DNA from: Pseudo-nitzschia pungens
Taxonomy: Eukaryota; Bacillariophyta; Bacillariophyceae; Bacillariales; Bacillariaceae
DNA: 64,000 nt
NCBI GenBank assembly: GCA_037355855.1
Contig: CM074759.1
Location: 3,596,001-3,660,000, forward strand
Reading direction: 5' to 3'
The position numbers and the translations under genes were made by a program. Shown one piece after another: positions 20,000 to 30,335 of the stretch; positions within the stretch are counted from its first letter, which is position 1, and each line of letters starts with the position of its first letter. The notes under the pieces were generated by a model. It saw only the letters and a program-made list of their open reading frames with translations. It ran no database searches and was not told the DNA's origin.

Positions 20000-20516
20000 A
20001 AACATACGAACGTACAAGCAGACGAACATACAAACAAACGAACATACCAACTGTAGTAGTTATGTTCTCAACAAAAGAGCATAGGTATGTACCTACGGTA
20101 TTCTAGTAACCTTAATTGATTTCGATAGACAAGCAGACGAACAGACGAACGTACCAACGTATGAACAGACGAACGAGCAGACGAACAGACGAGCAGACGA
20201 ACAGACGAACAGACGAACAGACGAACATAAGATTACGAACATACGAGCAGACGAACGTACGAACACACGAACATACGAAACAGACGAGCGTACCAACGTT
20301 TGAACAGACGAACAGACGAACGTATGAACAGACAAACAGACGAACGTATAATCATACGAACAGACCAACGTACCGGCGTATGAACAGACGAACGTATGAA
20401 CAGACGAGCAGATGAATAAACGATCAGACGAACAGACGAACAGACGAACATATTAATCCTTTACAGTACAATCATACGAACAGACGAACATACCAACGTA
20501 TGAACATACGAACACC
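20000..20516. repeat. Degenerate GAACAGAC/GAACATAC repeat block
   Basis: About 500 bp made almost entirely of interspersed 8-bp words GAACAGAC, GAACATAC and GAACGTAY. There is no gene; apparent ORFs read as Arg/Thr/Asn repeats. Confidence 0.85.
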
Positions 20517-20546
20517 GGTGTCAACTGGTGTCTACTGGTGTCGACT

Positions 20547-21480
20547 ATGAAGATATTCAAGGTGGTGCTATGATCTGTGCTAACAAGGCTCCTGTGTAGA
20601 AGGGCTACTGGGTCTACAGACAGCAACATCCAGTAACTGACTAACAGGTGTTGAGCTGAGTGCTAGAGCTGTGTGCTAATTGCTAGCATACAGGCTCAGC
20701 AACAGGCTTAGCAACAGGCTTAGCAGCAGGCTTAGCAGCAGGCTTAGCAGCAGGCTTAGCAGCAGACCTATCCTGTCTAGTAATGCTAGCAGAGTTTACT
20801 AGGGTCGCCGCGTACGATTTGTACCAATCGTACGTACCCCGAGTAAAGCACCTTTTAAGGGTGTAGCTAAATACTACAGGGTTAGGGTTGCTAATGCTAC
20901 GAGATACTGAAAGATGCTAACCTACCATCATACCAATGCTAAGATACGATGCTACCGCCGGGGTCGGGTCATTGGTGTATAATATATACCATGACTGGAT
21001 ACCCGGCCCAAACAGTTATCAAACGTGCTAGCATAAGTGAGCTAGCACACGATTCGATCTAATTAATCGGAGATACCTACGATACTCCAATACAGTACGC
21101 TACTCGTAGAATACAGTACCAGAGCTACAGGAGCTCTGTTATTATACGAGTTAGCGAGTTAGCGAATCGATGTCACGATACACGATACAGAGCTGAGCGC
21201 TTTGGCTCAGCTCCCTTTTATTCACTCTTTCTTTTATACTCTAAAATAAACACGCCTATCATGCCCTCCTATCGATCGATTCCGATGTACCTCTAGGGAA
21301 GTGCCTTGTATTGCTTGAGCGTATGCAATAGACCTTGAACAGTCCACTGTAGACTCACGATTTGCCAGGACTTTATGTGTTATTATTGTTAGGGCTTTCC
21401 ACTATTTTTAGACCAGTACGAGATAGTTCATATCTACGATTAAGTTCCCCGAAGGCCGCTGACGAGCGGATATCATCACA
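20547..21480 (+). repeat. CO2 5' LTR (934 bp)
   Basis: Homologous to the CO1 LTRs and paired with 33292-34249. The CGACT target duplication is at 20542-20546 and 34250-34254. Four CAGGCTTAGCAG units are present here versus six in the right LTR. The TATA-like motif, 9-bp hairpin and AATAAA are conserved. Confidence 0.93.
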
Positions 21481-22407
21481 GTTTATCAGACCCACCGCTC
21501 AACCCACTACGAACCGGGACGCCGGCTAGAGCGTGTGAAGAAACCCAGCTGGCTGATCACCACTGGCATCCATGCCTACACTTGGATGTAAAACATCAGC
21601 TTATTGGACCTACAGCTGACATCGCAAGATCCCTGATGTTAATGGGGAGCCCTTCCCCAGACACGCAACCGACCGGAGCCCACACATCCACCTCTGGGGC
21701 CTGTTGATACGCAGTTGTTGATACAGTAGATGAGCATCATGGTGGCACCATGGAGGCTCGATCCGGTAGGGGAAGGAGCAGGACGTGGAGAAAGCAGCGT
21801 CCATGATTTCCTGTTATTTTTACAGGATTCAAGGGTGACGCTTGCTTGCCACGGATGGAACCACACTGGAAAAAGAAAAGAACTTTCCAGTGAAGACAAT
21901 GTCCAGCAGACCAAGGACATGACGTCAGGCCCATCCGACTGAGGCGCAGACAACCTCACGAGGCGCAGACAACCTCGAACCTGCTATACCATCGAATTTT
22001 TGATTTTTAGCCAAGGGAACTTGGAATCAGACAAGCCAAGAACCCTGAGATCTGTCATATCTCAGAATCAATCGATTGGTCCAGAGCAGAGCAAAAGACC
22101 AGATAGAATTCTTCCTTTGGTCATAACCAACCATCCAACCATCGGACCGGAAATGGATACCTTTCTAGCCAACCATCGAATCGGAACCATCGATGTGGAT
22201 AGACGTCGGCACGAAACTGTTGACACGAAAGACGTCAACACGAAACTGTTGACATGAAACACTGACGTGATACGTGATACCTTTTCTTTCGGAATTGTCG
22301 ATACGGAACAATCGACGCGGACCATCGATTGGAGACAGCTCCCACCACAAAAGAATTTGGCTTAGAAACCGAAGCAAGTTAGTTACTCAGAACAAGTCAA
22401 GTCAACC
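21481..22407 (+). other. CO2 leader with primer-binding region
   Basis: Untranslated leader homologous to 6901-7765. It opens with the same GTTTATCAGACCCA and has no credible gene. Confidence 0.6.
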
Positions 22408-24417
22408 ATGGCCAAGCAAACTAGAAGACAAATCGCTGCAGCCGCCGCCGGAGCCGGCACTGCCGGAGCCGGCGCTGCTGGAGATGCCCCTGCCCCTGGA
22501 GCCGGCGCTGCTGGAGGTGCCCCTGGAGATGGAGGCGCCGTCCCTGGAGTCGACGCTCCTCCGCCTGGAGTCGCCGCTGGAGCCGGCGTTCCCCCTGTTG
22601 GAGCGATGCCCCCTGTTGGAGCGCTGCCCCCTGTCGGAGCGCCTGGAGTCCCTCCTATTGCTCCTGCTGGAGCCTCCAGGGTCCAACAAGAACCAAACCT
22701 TGACATCCAACCTCGATCTGAGATGATCCTACTTGCTGCTGTTCAAGAGCTGAGAGCAATGCGCAATGAGAACGCAGCCCGAGCGGCTGCTGAAGCCGCC
22801 GCCCGAGTGGCCGCTGAAGCCACCGCTGCTCAAAACGCCGCCCGAGTGGCTGCTGAAGCTGCTGCTGCTGCTGCTGCCGCCGCCGCTTGTGCCCCTGCTC
22901 CCGCTCCCGCTCCTGCACCTGCAGGGGCTAGTCCTGATGTCCTCCAAGCCCATGCCACAGCCCAAGCTAATGGTGGAATCTCTGGATACAAGAACGGAGC
23001 AAAGCTCAGCTCAAAGGAGTTAGATCTCCACATGATCCTTTCTGATTTCAGCAACAGTGATACGGCGGATGAGTTATTCCGGAACGGCCTGAGCAGCATC
23101 CAGGCGATCCAACAGCTCTCTGCCAAGGAACTCCCCAAGTACCTTCGTGACTTCAATGGGGGTCGTCATCCGATGTGCCCCTACCATGAACAAGTATTCA
23201 TCGGACTATCCTTCAGACAATCCTTTCAGCTTCTTTCGGAGTGGATCCGCTACCAACCTCTCATTGGTATCAAGCCTACAGCCCATACTTGGCTTAGTGA
23301 TCCCCTCGCAGCCGCCCGAACTCGCCAGCGCCTGCATGAAATGCAGACCGCCGACAAGGAGACAGTCTCAGCGTCCATTACCCCGCCGAAGCTCGTCAAT
23401 CTTGACAACTTCCGTCAGTGGGAAGAAAGCTTCCGCCAGTTCCTCCGCTTTCAGTACAATGAACAAGGATTCCCCCTATCATACGTCATTCGTCCGAGGG
23501 ACCAAGAGACGGTTTCTGCAGCAGAGCGATCCGCCACTGTTGGAAAAGACGGAATTTTCTCCAACTGGAAGGATTACAATGTTCGATGCGCCACGCTTGA
23601 AGGCCCGCAGTTCGTCACTGACAACCATGACGTTTGGGTGTTGCTCTGCAACGCAGTTCGTGATGGCCCTGCCTGGGCCTACACTCGAAGGTACAAAGAC
23701 GCGAAGAATCCAACTGGGAACGCCCGAGCGGCTTTCCTAACTCTATACGAGAATGCCTTCTCCGCAACCAACGTCGCGGCTATCCTTGACAGGGTCCGTA
23801 CCGGTATGTACACCTCCCGCTATACAGGTGATTCCCGCACCTACGACTTTGAGAAGCACTGCAGAACTTGGTTGAATTTCCAGACTACGCTATCCAACCA
23901 CGACAAGTTGCCCGACGAAGAGGACTTCACCATGCGTTTCATTCACAGCATCCAAGACGATCGGTTTGAGAACCCCAAGATCCAAATCTTTGAAACCGAC
24001 AAGTACACCAAGGACTTCAACGAGTGCGTCTTGTACTTCAAGAGGTGCCTTGGCATGCGAAAGATGGGTGCGGTCTCAACCAAGCGAGCGCGAAGTATCT
24101 CCTCTGTACACCAAGGTGGTGGTGGTGGTGGCAACCAGGGAAGCAACAAGGGCGGATCGTACGGCGGCAAGATTGAGGACAAGCCTTATCCTTATGAAGT
24201 CTACAAGACCTTCTCCAAGGAACAACGAAAGCAGTTGTATGACCTCCGCCAGCAGAAGAAAGCTCGAACTATTCAGTCCACTAGTTCTACCACGCCTGCT
24301 GCCTCCGCGAACGCGAATGCGACCCAAGGTGCAGGGAACAGTTTTGGGCCCAAGGGACGCAGAAAGAACAAGAAGAAGGGCAACGGCTCGAACCAAGGAC
24401 AGACCCCCAAGAACTGA
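22408..24417 (+). CDS. CO2 gag (Ty1/copia)
   Basis: 669-aa copia capsid precursor, an intact paralogue of CO1 gag. The N-terminal Ala/Gly/Pro low-complexity region (about residues 5-100) has diverged in repeat number. The second Ala-rich stretch is longer and ends in an alternating Ala-Pro run. The globular region (about 195-570) is nearly the same as in CO1. The C-terminus is basic without a zinc knuckle, and a short Gly run (GGGGGN) has expanded near residue 570. It stops at TGA 24415-24417, followed in the same frame by AAC GAC GGC CGG exactly as in CO1. Confidence 0.9.
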   Translation: MAKQTRRQIAAAAAGAGTAGAGAAGDAPAPGAGAAGGAPGDGGAVPGVDAPPPGVAAGAGVPPVGAMPPVGALPPVGAPGVPPIAPAGASRVQQEPNLDIQPRSEMILLAAVQELRAMRNENAARAAAEAAARVAAEATAAQNAARVAAEAAAAAAAAAACAPAPAPAPAPAGASPDVLQAHATAQANGGISGYKNGAKLSSKELDLHMILSDFSNSDTADELFRNGLSSIQAIQQLSAKELPKYLRDFNGGRHPMCPYHEQVFIGLSFRQSFQLLSEWIRYQPLIGIKPTAHTWLSDPLAAARTRQRLHEMQTADKETVSASITPPKLVNLDNFRQWEESFRQFLRFQYNEQGFPLSYVIRPRDQETVSAAERSATVGKDGIFSNWKDYNVRCATLEGPQFVTDNHDVWVLLCNAVRDGPAWAYTRRYKDAKNPTGNARAAFLTLYENAFSATNVAAILDRVRTGMYTSRYTGDSRTYDFEKHCRTWLNFQTTLSNHDKLPDEEDFTMRFIHSIQDDRFENPKIQIFETDKYTKDFNECVLYFKRCLGMRKMGAVSTKRARSISSVHQGGGGGGNQGSNKGGSYGGKIEDKPYPYEVYKTFSKEQRKQLYDLRQQKKARTIQSTSSTTPAASANANATQGAGNSFGPKGRRKNKKKGNGSNQGQTPKN

Positions 24418-25964
24418 AACGACGGCCGGTGCCCGAAATTAAGTAAGGTTGGCCGGCTATTGTATCAGATGGATCTGCCACGCGCGCGCCCTCCACCCAG
24501 TCCTGAGGGGCAATGCGAGCTGGACAGCCACGCTGATACGACTGCCGCCGGGTCCAACATGATCTTGCTTGAAGACCAAGTCGTCAGCCACGTCGATGTT
24601 CATCCTTTTTCGCCTGAGCTCGAGCCTATCAAGAACATTCCTATTGGGACCTGTGTTACGGCCTACACAGATACCGACGGAAAAGTTTGGTTGATTTATT
24701 TCCACGAAGCCCTGTATTTTGGCGACAAGTTGTCCCACAGCTTGATTTGTCCGAATCAGATACGGGACTGTCATCCCAATGGTGTCAGTGAAGCGCCCCG
24801 TCAGTACGATGAACAGTCCAGTCACTCCATCCATATTGACAATACCGATCCTGAAGATCCCCATGCGGGCCACACCCTCGACATCAAGCTCCTGCTTGAT
24901 GGGGTCGTGTCCTATTTCCCTTCCCGCAAGCCAACCAAGCATGAAATGGCTACATGCGATCATGTCGTTGCTACCCGAGACTTCCCTTGGGATCCGAAGA
25001 GCAAGAAGTTCGAGCAAGCCGAAGAAGCCATCGACGGATCTCATCCGTTGAATCCTACGCTGTCTGTCCTTCGCGCGGCGCCGCCTATGGCGACGCCCAT
25101 CGCGCCTGCCGAGACAACCACGAAGCAGTCCAAGAAGTCCAACAAGCGTAAGATGGAGCCCATTGAAACACGGTCCAACTTCAGTCCCCATTTGTACGAC
25201 AAGCCTCTTCACAGCGACGAGCTGATCCTTCCCCAGCATGATTGTTATGAGAAGTACAAGCTGCGGAGTCTCCAGCAACTCTGCACCCGCCGTGACCTGA
25301 CCCCATGTGCGATTGCATCCGACTCTCGTCTGGATGCACGACTATCTTCTCTCTTTTCGGGCGATTCATTGAAGACTTGCGGGGACGATGATGTAGACGA
25401 GGATGCAACAGTACCAAGTCTTACAATCAACGCCATGCATACCCCGTTGTACGAGCGCGCCTACACCGATGGACGCGAGCGCTTCGAATTGGATCCCCAT
25501 CACAGTTCTCCCGTCTGCTTGTCATCCGTTTACAAGCATGTACGATGGGACGACGATGCAGTCGAACCAGTCGATCCCGAGCTCGACACTATCACCAGAC
25601 GAGCCAAGTGGGGTCCGAAGATTGACACCAAACGATACTGTAAGATCGACTCCGACCGTCTGTCTAAGATTTGGGATGTATCCCCGAGAAAAGCTGCGGA
25701 TACCCTTCGAGTCACGACCCAGAAAGGCTTCCGCAACCCTATGCATCCCCTTGTCCGCCGATTGCCAACGCAGAGCTTCAGAAACAAGTGCATCGCGGCT
25801 GGCAAATGGTACACCGACACCTGGATGGCAAAGGTCCCGAGCATCATGCGACAAGATTCAGCCGCCCAAGTTTTCAGTAATGGTAAGGGCTACGACGAGT
25901 TCATACCTATACAGGGCAAGAAGCAAGCGTATGAAGGACTGAAGATTTTCATCCACGATGTCGG
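24418..25964 (+). pseudogene. CO2 pol, segment 1 (protease and integrase start)
   Basis: First of three pieces of the CO2 polyprotein, open from the codon after the gag TGA (ATG at 24460). It contains the protease motif CELDSHADTTAAGS and the start of integrase up to YEGLKIFIHDVG, where element GB entered at GTCGG (25960-25964). The piece has no internal stop. The next piece starts at 29108. Confidence 0.9.
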
Positions 25965-26301
25965 TGTAACATGTTAATGTTACGATCCTACGAAGTCTCT
26001 AAATGATTATTGAATCCCGCATGTACTCCAATATATATGGTATACATGTATGTATATTCGGTATGTATACACATACAACGGACATTGTCAAATATCAAGA
26101 TAAACAAAGATTCTCGTGACTCGCTGATTATTGATATTATGCCCGACGAACATTATTATTGTTCGATCGCTCATTCATCCCATACTCAAGGAATCATTCC
26201 CATCTCGTAAAGTATTCAACCATTCACAATTTTATAATTATTCTTTATTAAAATACCTCTATCGCGTACCACTCCATCTAATTCTACCCTAGAGTGTTAC
26301 A
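25965..26301 (+). repeat. GB 5' LTR (337 bp)
   Basis: Starts TGTAACATG and ends GTGTTACA. It appears identical to 28771-29107. The 5-bp duplication GTCGG flanks the element at 25960-25964 and 29108-29112. The last base of the LTR starts a perfect palindrome ACAGTAATTACTGT (26301-26314) that occupies the primer-binding position. Confidence 0.93.
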
Positions 26302-26542
26302 CAGTAATTACTGTCCGCTTGAAAGTAGAACAGAACCAACTCAGTACTGAATCCAAAACATCCTTCATCCTAAACAACAGGGATACATCGACACCCTGAC
26401 AAGAAAGAAACAACGCCGATCAAAATCTACGAATCGATCGAACGAAACAACCGCAGTTCCGATACGATCGATTGAACGAAACGATATCGACCGAATCGAT
26501 CGCAAACCGAATCGATCGAGACTCCGAATCAAAAGAAGCACC

Positions 26543-27661
26543 ATGGCAGGACTTTACAGAGATCCTCCAATCAATTACATCCCTTCCTTCAAGAGGAGCA
26601 AGCCGAAGCTCACCAAGCTCTCCATCACACATGCCAATGGACGACAAGACAGCATGAAGATTCCTCTATTCACCAACAAAGGAGGTCTAGAAGAATTCCT
26701 ATTTGTTGAAGAAGCCTTCAGGAACGCCGCAAAGCTTCTAAGTCTACCAGTCAACACATACATCGCTCACTTCAATCGATCTCTCTCTGTTGACACTCAA
26801 ACAAAATGGACAGACTTAACAAGAAACCAACGTCGATATCCACTAACGCTCAATGGATACAACCAAGCAATCATTGACTTCATCGAGCAATTCTGCAATG
26901 CGACAGACGCCAAAGATATCATGCACACTTACCTTCGAAGCTCCGAATGCAAGAAACCACGCAACGTCTCCTGCAAACATCATGCAGACCGAATGGAACA
27001 GCTCTTCAAATACACTAAAAGACTCCAAGGCCATGCCCCTGACCTCTCAGCAACAGCAACGAAAACAATTCTGCTACATAGCTTCCCAAGCAAATGGATC
27101 AACAGCTATGGTTTAATCCACCAAGGAATACAAGAAAATACCACGGTACGATTCATCGTGGATCATATGAGCTGTTTAGAGCGTCAAGCAAAACGCCGAT
27201 CACTCTATCCCAATAGCGATAACAACAGCTCTGATTCGGACGCTGACAGCATCGACAGCAACAGCTCTAATTCCGACAGCGACAGTGACAGCGACGCTGA
27301 ATCCGAAGAAGAGCAAGAACAAGAGCCATCCAGTGGCAAAAGAAAATACAACAACCCTTGCCGAATCCCAGGACATAACCACGACTGGTCCGAATGTCCA
27401 AGGAACAGATATTCCAAAAGAAATAAGAGCAATAGCAGCAACAACAGCACTGCTACGGCTCCTAGCAATGAAACTGGAAGCACTGCTTCCAATGAATCCT
27501 TCCAAGCCCACATGAAACGCGCCATGGAATCATACTGCGCCCAACATGATGGAACACTTGAAAGAACTATCGAAGGTACCATTATCTTCAAACCCAAAAC
27601 AAAACCGCCTCGCTTCCGACGGCAACCTATCACCACACCGGCTTACCAACCAGCCCGGTAA
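26543..27661 (+). CDS. GB gag (gypsy-type, gag-only element)
   Basis: 372-aa capsid-type protein beginning MAGLYRDPPI; it is homologous to the gag proteins of GC and GD (MAGIYREPPI, MAGIYRDPPI). Residues about 1-215 are the capsid-like region. A Ser/Asp/Glu-rich acidic stretch follows (about 220-265), then an atypical zinc knuckle CRIPGHNHDWSEC (C-x4-H-x-H-x4-C) near residue 273, then a Ser/Asn-rich linker and a basic tail. It ends in TAA at 27659-27661. Behind the stop, in the same frame, lies a remnant of the start of pol. The element keeps an intact gag but has no pol, so it would need enzymes from a relative. Confidence 0.85.
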   Translation: MAGLYRDPPINYIPSFKRSKPKLTKLSITHANGRQDSMKIPLFTNKGGLEEFLFVEEAFRNAAKLLSLPVNTYIAHFNRSLSVDTQTKWTDLTRNQRRYPLTLNGYNQAIIDFIEQFCNATDAKDIMHTYLRSSECKKPRNVSCKHHADRMEQLFKYTKRLQGHAPDLSATATKTILLHSFPSKWINSYGLIHQGIQENTTVRFIVDHMSCLERQAKRRSLYPNSDNNSSDSDADSIDSNSSNSDSDSDSDAESEEEQEQEPSSGKRKYNNPCRIPGHNHDWSECPRNRYSKRNKSNSSNNSTATAPSNETGSTASNESFQAHMKRAMESYCAQHDGTLERTIEGTIIFKPKTKPPRFRRQPITTPAYQPAR

Positions 27662-28770
27662 TACCAAACAACAATAATACAATCACAAACCAGCACTGTG
27701 CCTCCAGCTCCCCTGGACCTGGATGCCAGCTCAGCCCTGCTGACTGGGAAGACGCATGGAGGAGAACCCCCAGAAAGGAGGGAAGGAACCTACAGAGATG
27801 AGCCCTGTTGCAAATAAAACAAACTAATTCAAAGCGCTCAGTCCGATCCACAGTGACGGCAACAATCAACCAAATAAAATAAAAGATTCAGTTATGGCAA
27901 CTAAACAAAGGAAGAATCACAGCAATAAACGATCTGGACGCAGATCGGTTCGGACGCGAACCAGTTGCAAGGGTACAGACGCTAAAAATGCCATGAATCA
28001 ATCAATCAACCGAATCGACAATATCGATATCGATAAGGGTACAGACGCAAACAAACTAAAGGATACAGCAGCAACAACAAGGCCAACCTTGTTCCGGACA
28101 AGCAAATCGTCCACAGGGAGCTCCAGAAATCACTGGAGCAATCCCACAAAATCCATATTCAAACCCCACAGAGGTGCTCTGTAGTTACGAAAATTCGAAC
28201 CTCCAGTAGACTGCTGCAAATACACCCATAAAGACCGGCAAAGTAACCGGCAAATCGCGAATGAATTAAATGACTCATACCGTCACTAACAATGCGTCCC
28301 CTCTCTGCTTGAACACATACAATCGCAGATACGGCAAGCAACACATTCAACGCTCTGGCTTTTCACCTACCTAAACTCCGACTTCGACATGAGGAGGTGT
28401 TTTTATGCCTAAAAGAGCAATCGAAATCAAATCAACCAAATTGACAAACTCAGCTCCACTACCCCGAGAGGTACATCACAGTTGGGGGAGGAAAAGAATT
28501 TTCTTCGACTCTTTTTCTATTTTTACCATTTCTTTACGAGCACTCTCAAGAACAAGAAACAAATCTTCGATTTCTAAAGTATCACGAAGAACCTTCTTCA
28601 ATCCCAGTTCAATCTACATTACCATATATCTTCTGAAATATCTCAAAGGGCATATATCATCTTCAACCGGTTCTCCGAACAAGCATATCTCTCTTTCCAT
28701 CGATACTACTCAACTCCGAACCTTATTGTATTGAACCACATGCAAACTTCACCTAATCATTGGGGCACTA
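27662..28770 (+). pseudogene. GB pol remnant and 3' region
   Basis: From about 27700 the sequence matches the pol N-terminus of GC and GD (the VPPAPLDLDASSALL region), in the same frame as gag. It soon loses the frame (stop near 27818) and shows only traces up to about 28130. No protease, RT or integrase motif remains. The rest (28130-28770) has no recognisable gene. It ends in TTGGGGCACTA before the right LTR, matching ATGAGGCACTA in GC and GD, the likely polypurine tract. Confidence 0.65.
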
Positions 28771-29107
28771 TGTAACATGTTAATGTTACGATCCTACGAA
28801 GTCTCTAAATGATTATTGAATCCCGCATGTACTCCAATATATATGGTATACATGTATGTATATTCGGTATGTATACACATACAACGGACATTGTCAAATA
28901 TCAAGATAAACAAAGATTCTCGTGACTCGCTGATTATTGATATTATGCCCGACGAACATTATTATTGTTCGATCGCTCATTCATCCCATACTCAAGGAAT
29001 CATTCCCATCTCGTAAAGTATTCAACCATTCACAATTTTATAATTATTCTTTATTAAAATACCTCTATCGCGTACCACTCCATCTAATTCTACCCTAGAG
29101 TGTTACA
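28771..29107 (+). repeat. GB 3' LTR (337 bp)
   Basis: Appears identical to the left LTR. It is followed by the GTCGG target copy at 29108-29112 and then CO2 pol resumes. Confidence 0.93.
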
Positions 29108-29806
29108 GTCGGCATTCCCGAGCATTTGATATCTGATGGCGCTCGAGAGCAAGGAGCCCCTGGTACTTACAAGACTCCATGGAATAAGGTCGTCAGCAAG
29201 AACCATATCCACCAGACCTTTATCCAGCCAAGATGCCCCTTCCAGAATCGCGCGGAGCTCAGCATCGGCCATATCAGCAGAAGCATCCGCAAAAAGACGG
29301 CTCGGAAGCGATCCCCCAAGCGCCTGTGGGCTTTCTGCGGAGAGCTCGTTGCTGCAATCCGCCAGCGCACGGCTAATCCTACGACGATGGGCCGAACGCC
29401 GTTCGAAATTGTACATGGGTACATGCCTGACATATCTCTGTACCAAGCCCATGAATGGTATGATTTCGTCTATTGGGTTGATCTCTCTGATGGGACCGAG
29501 AAGCTGGGACGGTGGCTTGGTCCGTGCGGTGACCGATTTGGAGGCGGTGACTGCCACTGGATCCTGAACGAGGTGGCCATGCCGGTAAGCACTAACACAG
29601 TCCGTGCTGTTACTGAAGAAGAATGGCGTTCCCATGACGTCAAGCGATATATGGACTCATTTGACCAAGCAGTTGAATCCAAGATCGGGGACAAAGTGGA
29701 GGATAACGACGCAAAGTTCCAAGCTACTTACCCTGATCCCCCAGCCGAGTTATTTGAAGGTCACCAAGAACGGTGGGAACTCGCCGAGCCTGAAGCCTCT
29801 ATTTCA
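29108..29806 (+). pseudogene. CO2 pol, segment 2 (integrase)
   Basis: Integrase core of CO2, open throughout: HLISDGAREQ (second catalytic Asp) and FQNRAELSIGH (Glu). It is interrupted after the Ser codon TCA (29804-29806) by foldback element FH. Confidence 0.9.
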
Positions 29807-30335
29807 GGAACATTATGGAAAAAAGTTTTTTTAGAAAATTTCCATATTCATGCGCGTTGCGCGCAATAAAATTGATGTAATTTTTAACGGCTGTTTTTTG
29901 TTGAATATCCACTTTAACGGCTGTACGAGTACGCAGAGTGTCCTCAAAACTGTCCTCAAAACTGTCCTCAAAACTGTCCTCAAAAAGTGTCCTCAACAAT
30001 TTTGTCCTCAACAGACTGTCCTCAACCATTATGTCCTCAACAATTATGTCCTCAACGTTTTGTCCTCAACCTCTATGACTTCAACGTTGAGGTTGAGGAC
30101 AAAACATTGAGGACATAATTGTTGAGGACATAATGGTTGAGGACAGTCTGTTGAGGACAAAATCGTTGAGGACACTTTTTGAGGACAATCGTTTTGAGGA
30201 CAAAGATGACCGTTGAAGACCGTTAAATTATGGTCGCATATTAATTATAGAAGAGGCGTTCTTATTGCCCACAGATTTTTTGAGAGTAGTCACGCGCACA
30301 ATGGGCATGAAAATGGAAATTTTCCATAATGTTCC
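29807..30335. mobile_element. FH: 529-bp foldback element with GTCCTCAA repeats
   Basis: The ends are GGAACATTATGGAAAA and TTTTCCATAATGTTCC (16-bp perfect inverted repeat), with weaker inverted similarity for about 30 bp more. The core is two inverted arrays: about ten GTCCTCAAc words on the left (29938-30068) and the complementary TTGAGGAC words on the right (30089-30203), meeting near 30078. There is no ORF. Removing the element plus one A (30336) restores the CO2 pol frame, so any target duplication is one or two bases. Confidence 0.8.

Larger units (their letters stand above)
19688..20546. mobile_element. MY: inverted-repeat element, left part (split by CO2)
   Basis: Begins GGAACATGGTTGATTTTT, the same end as MX. 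The matching inverted end is AAAAAATCAACCATGTTCC at 34401-34419, beyond CO2. The left part carries two tandem-repeat blocks (described separately) and no gene. The right part is 34255-34419. Shared ends suggest that MX and MY were moved by the same transposase, which is not encoded here. Confidence 0.5.

Noticed and set aside
19704..20084. Long ORFs on both strands reading as repeats of TGVDWCRLVS or DTSRHQSTPV
   Set aside because: They are produced by the 10-bp minisatellite, whose 30-bp triple period keeps several frames open; no start context or non-repeat part supports a gene.
20116..20451. Arg/Thr/Asn-rich and Ser/Val/Cys-rich ORFs
   Set aside because: By-products of the GAACAGAC/GAACATAC repeat on the two strands.
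26010..26210. 66-codon ORF in the GB LTR (and again at 28816-29016)
   Set aside because: An identical frame occurs only because the LTRs are identical; the GB-type solo LTR at 60530 does not preserve it.
30265..30335. Start codon at 30265 for the CO2 RT segment
   Set aside because: It lies inside foldback element FH; the frame is open there only by chance.
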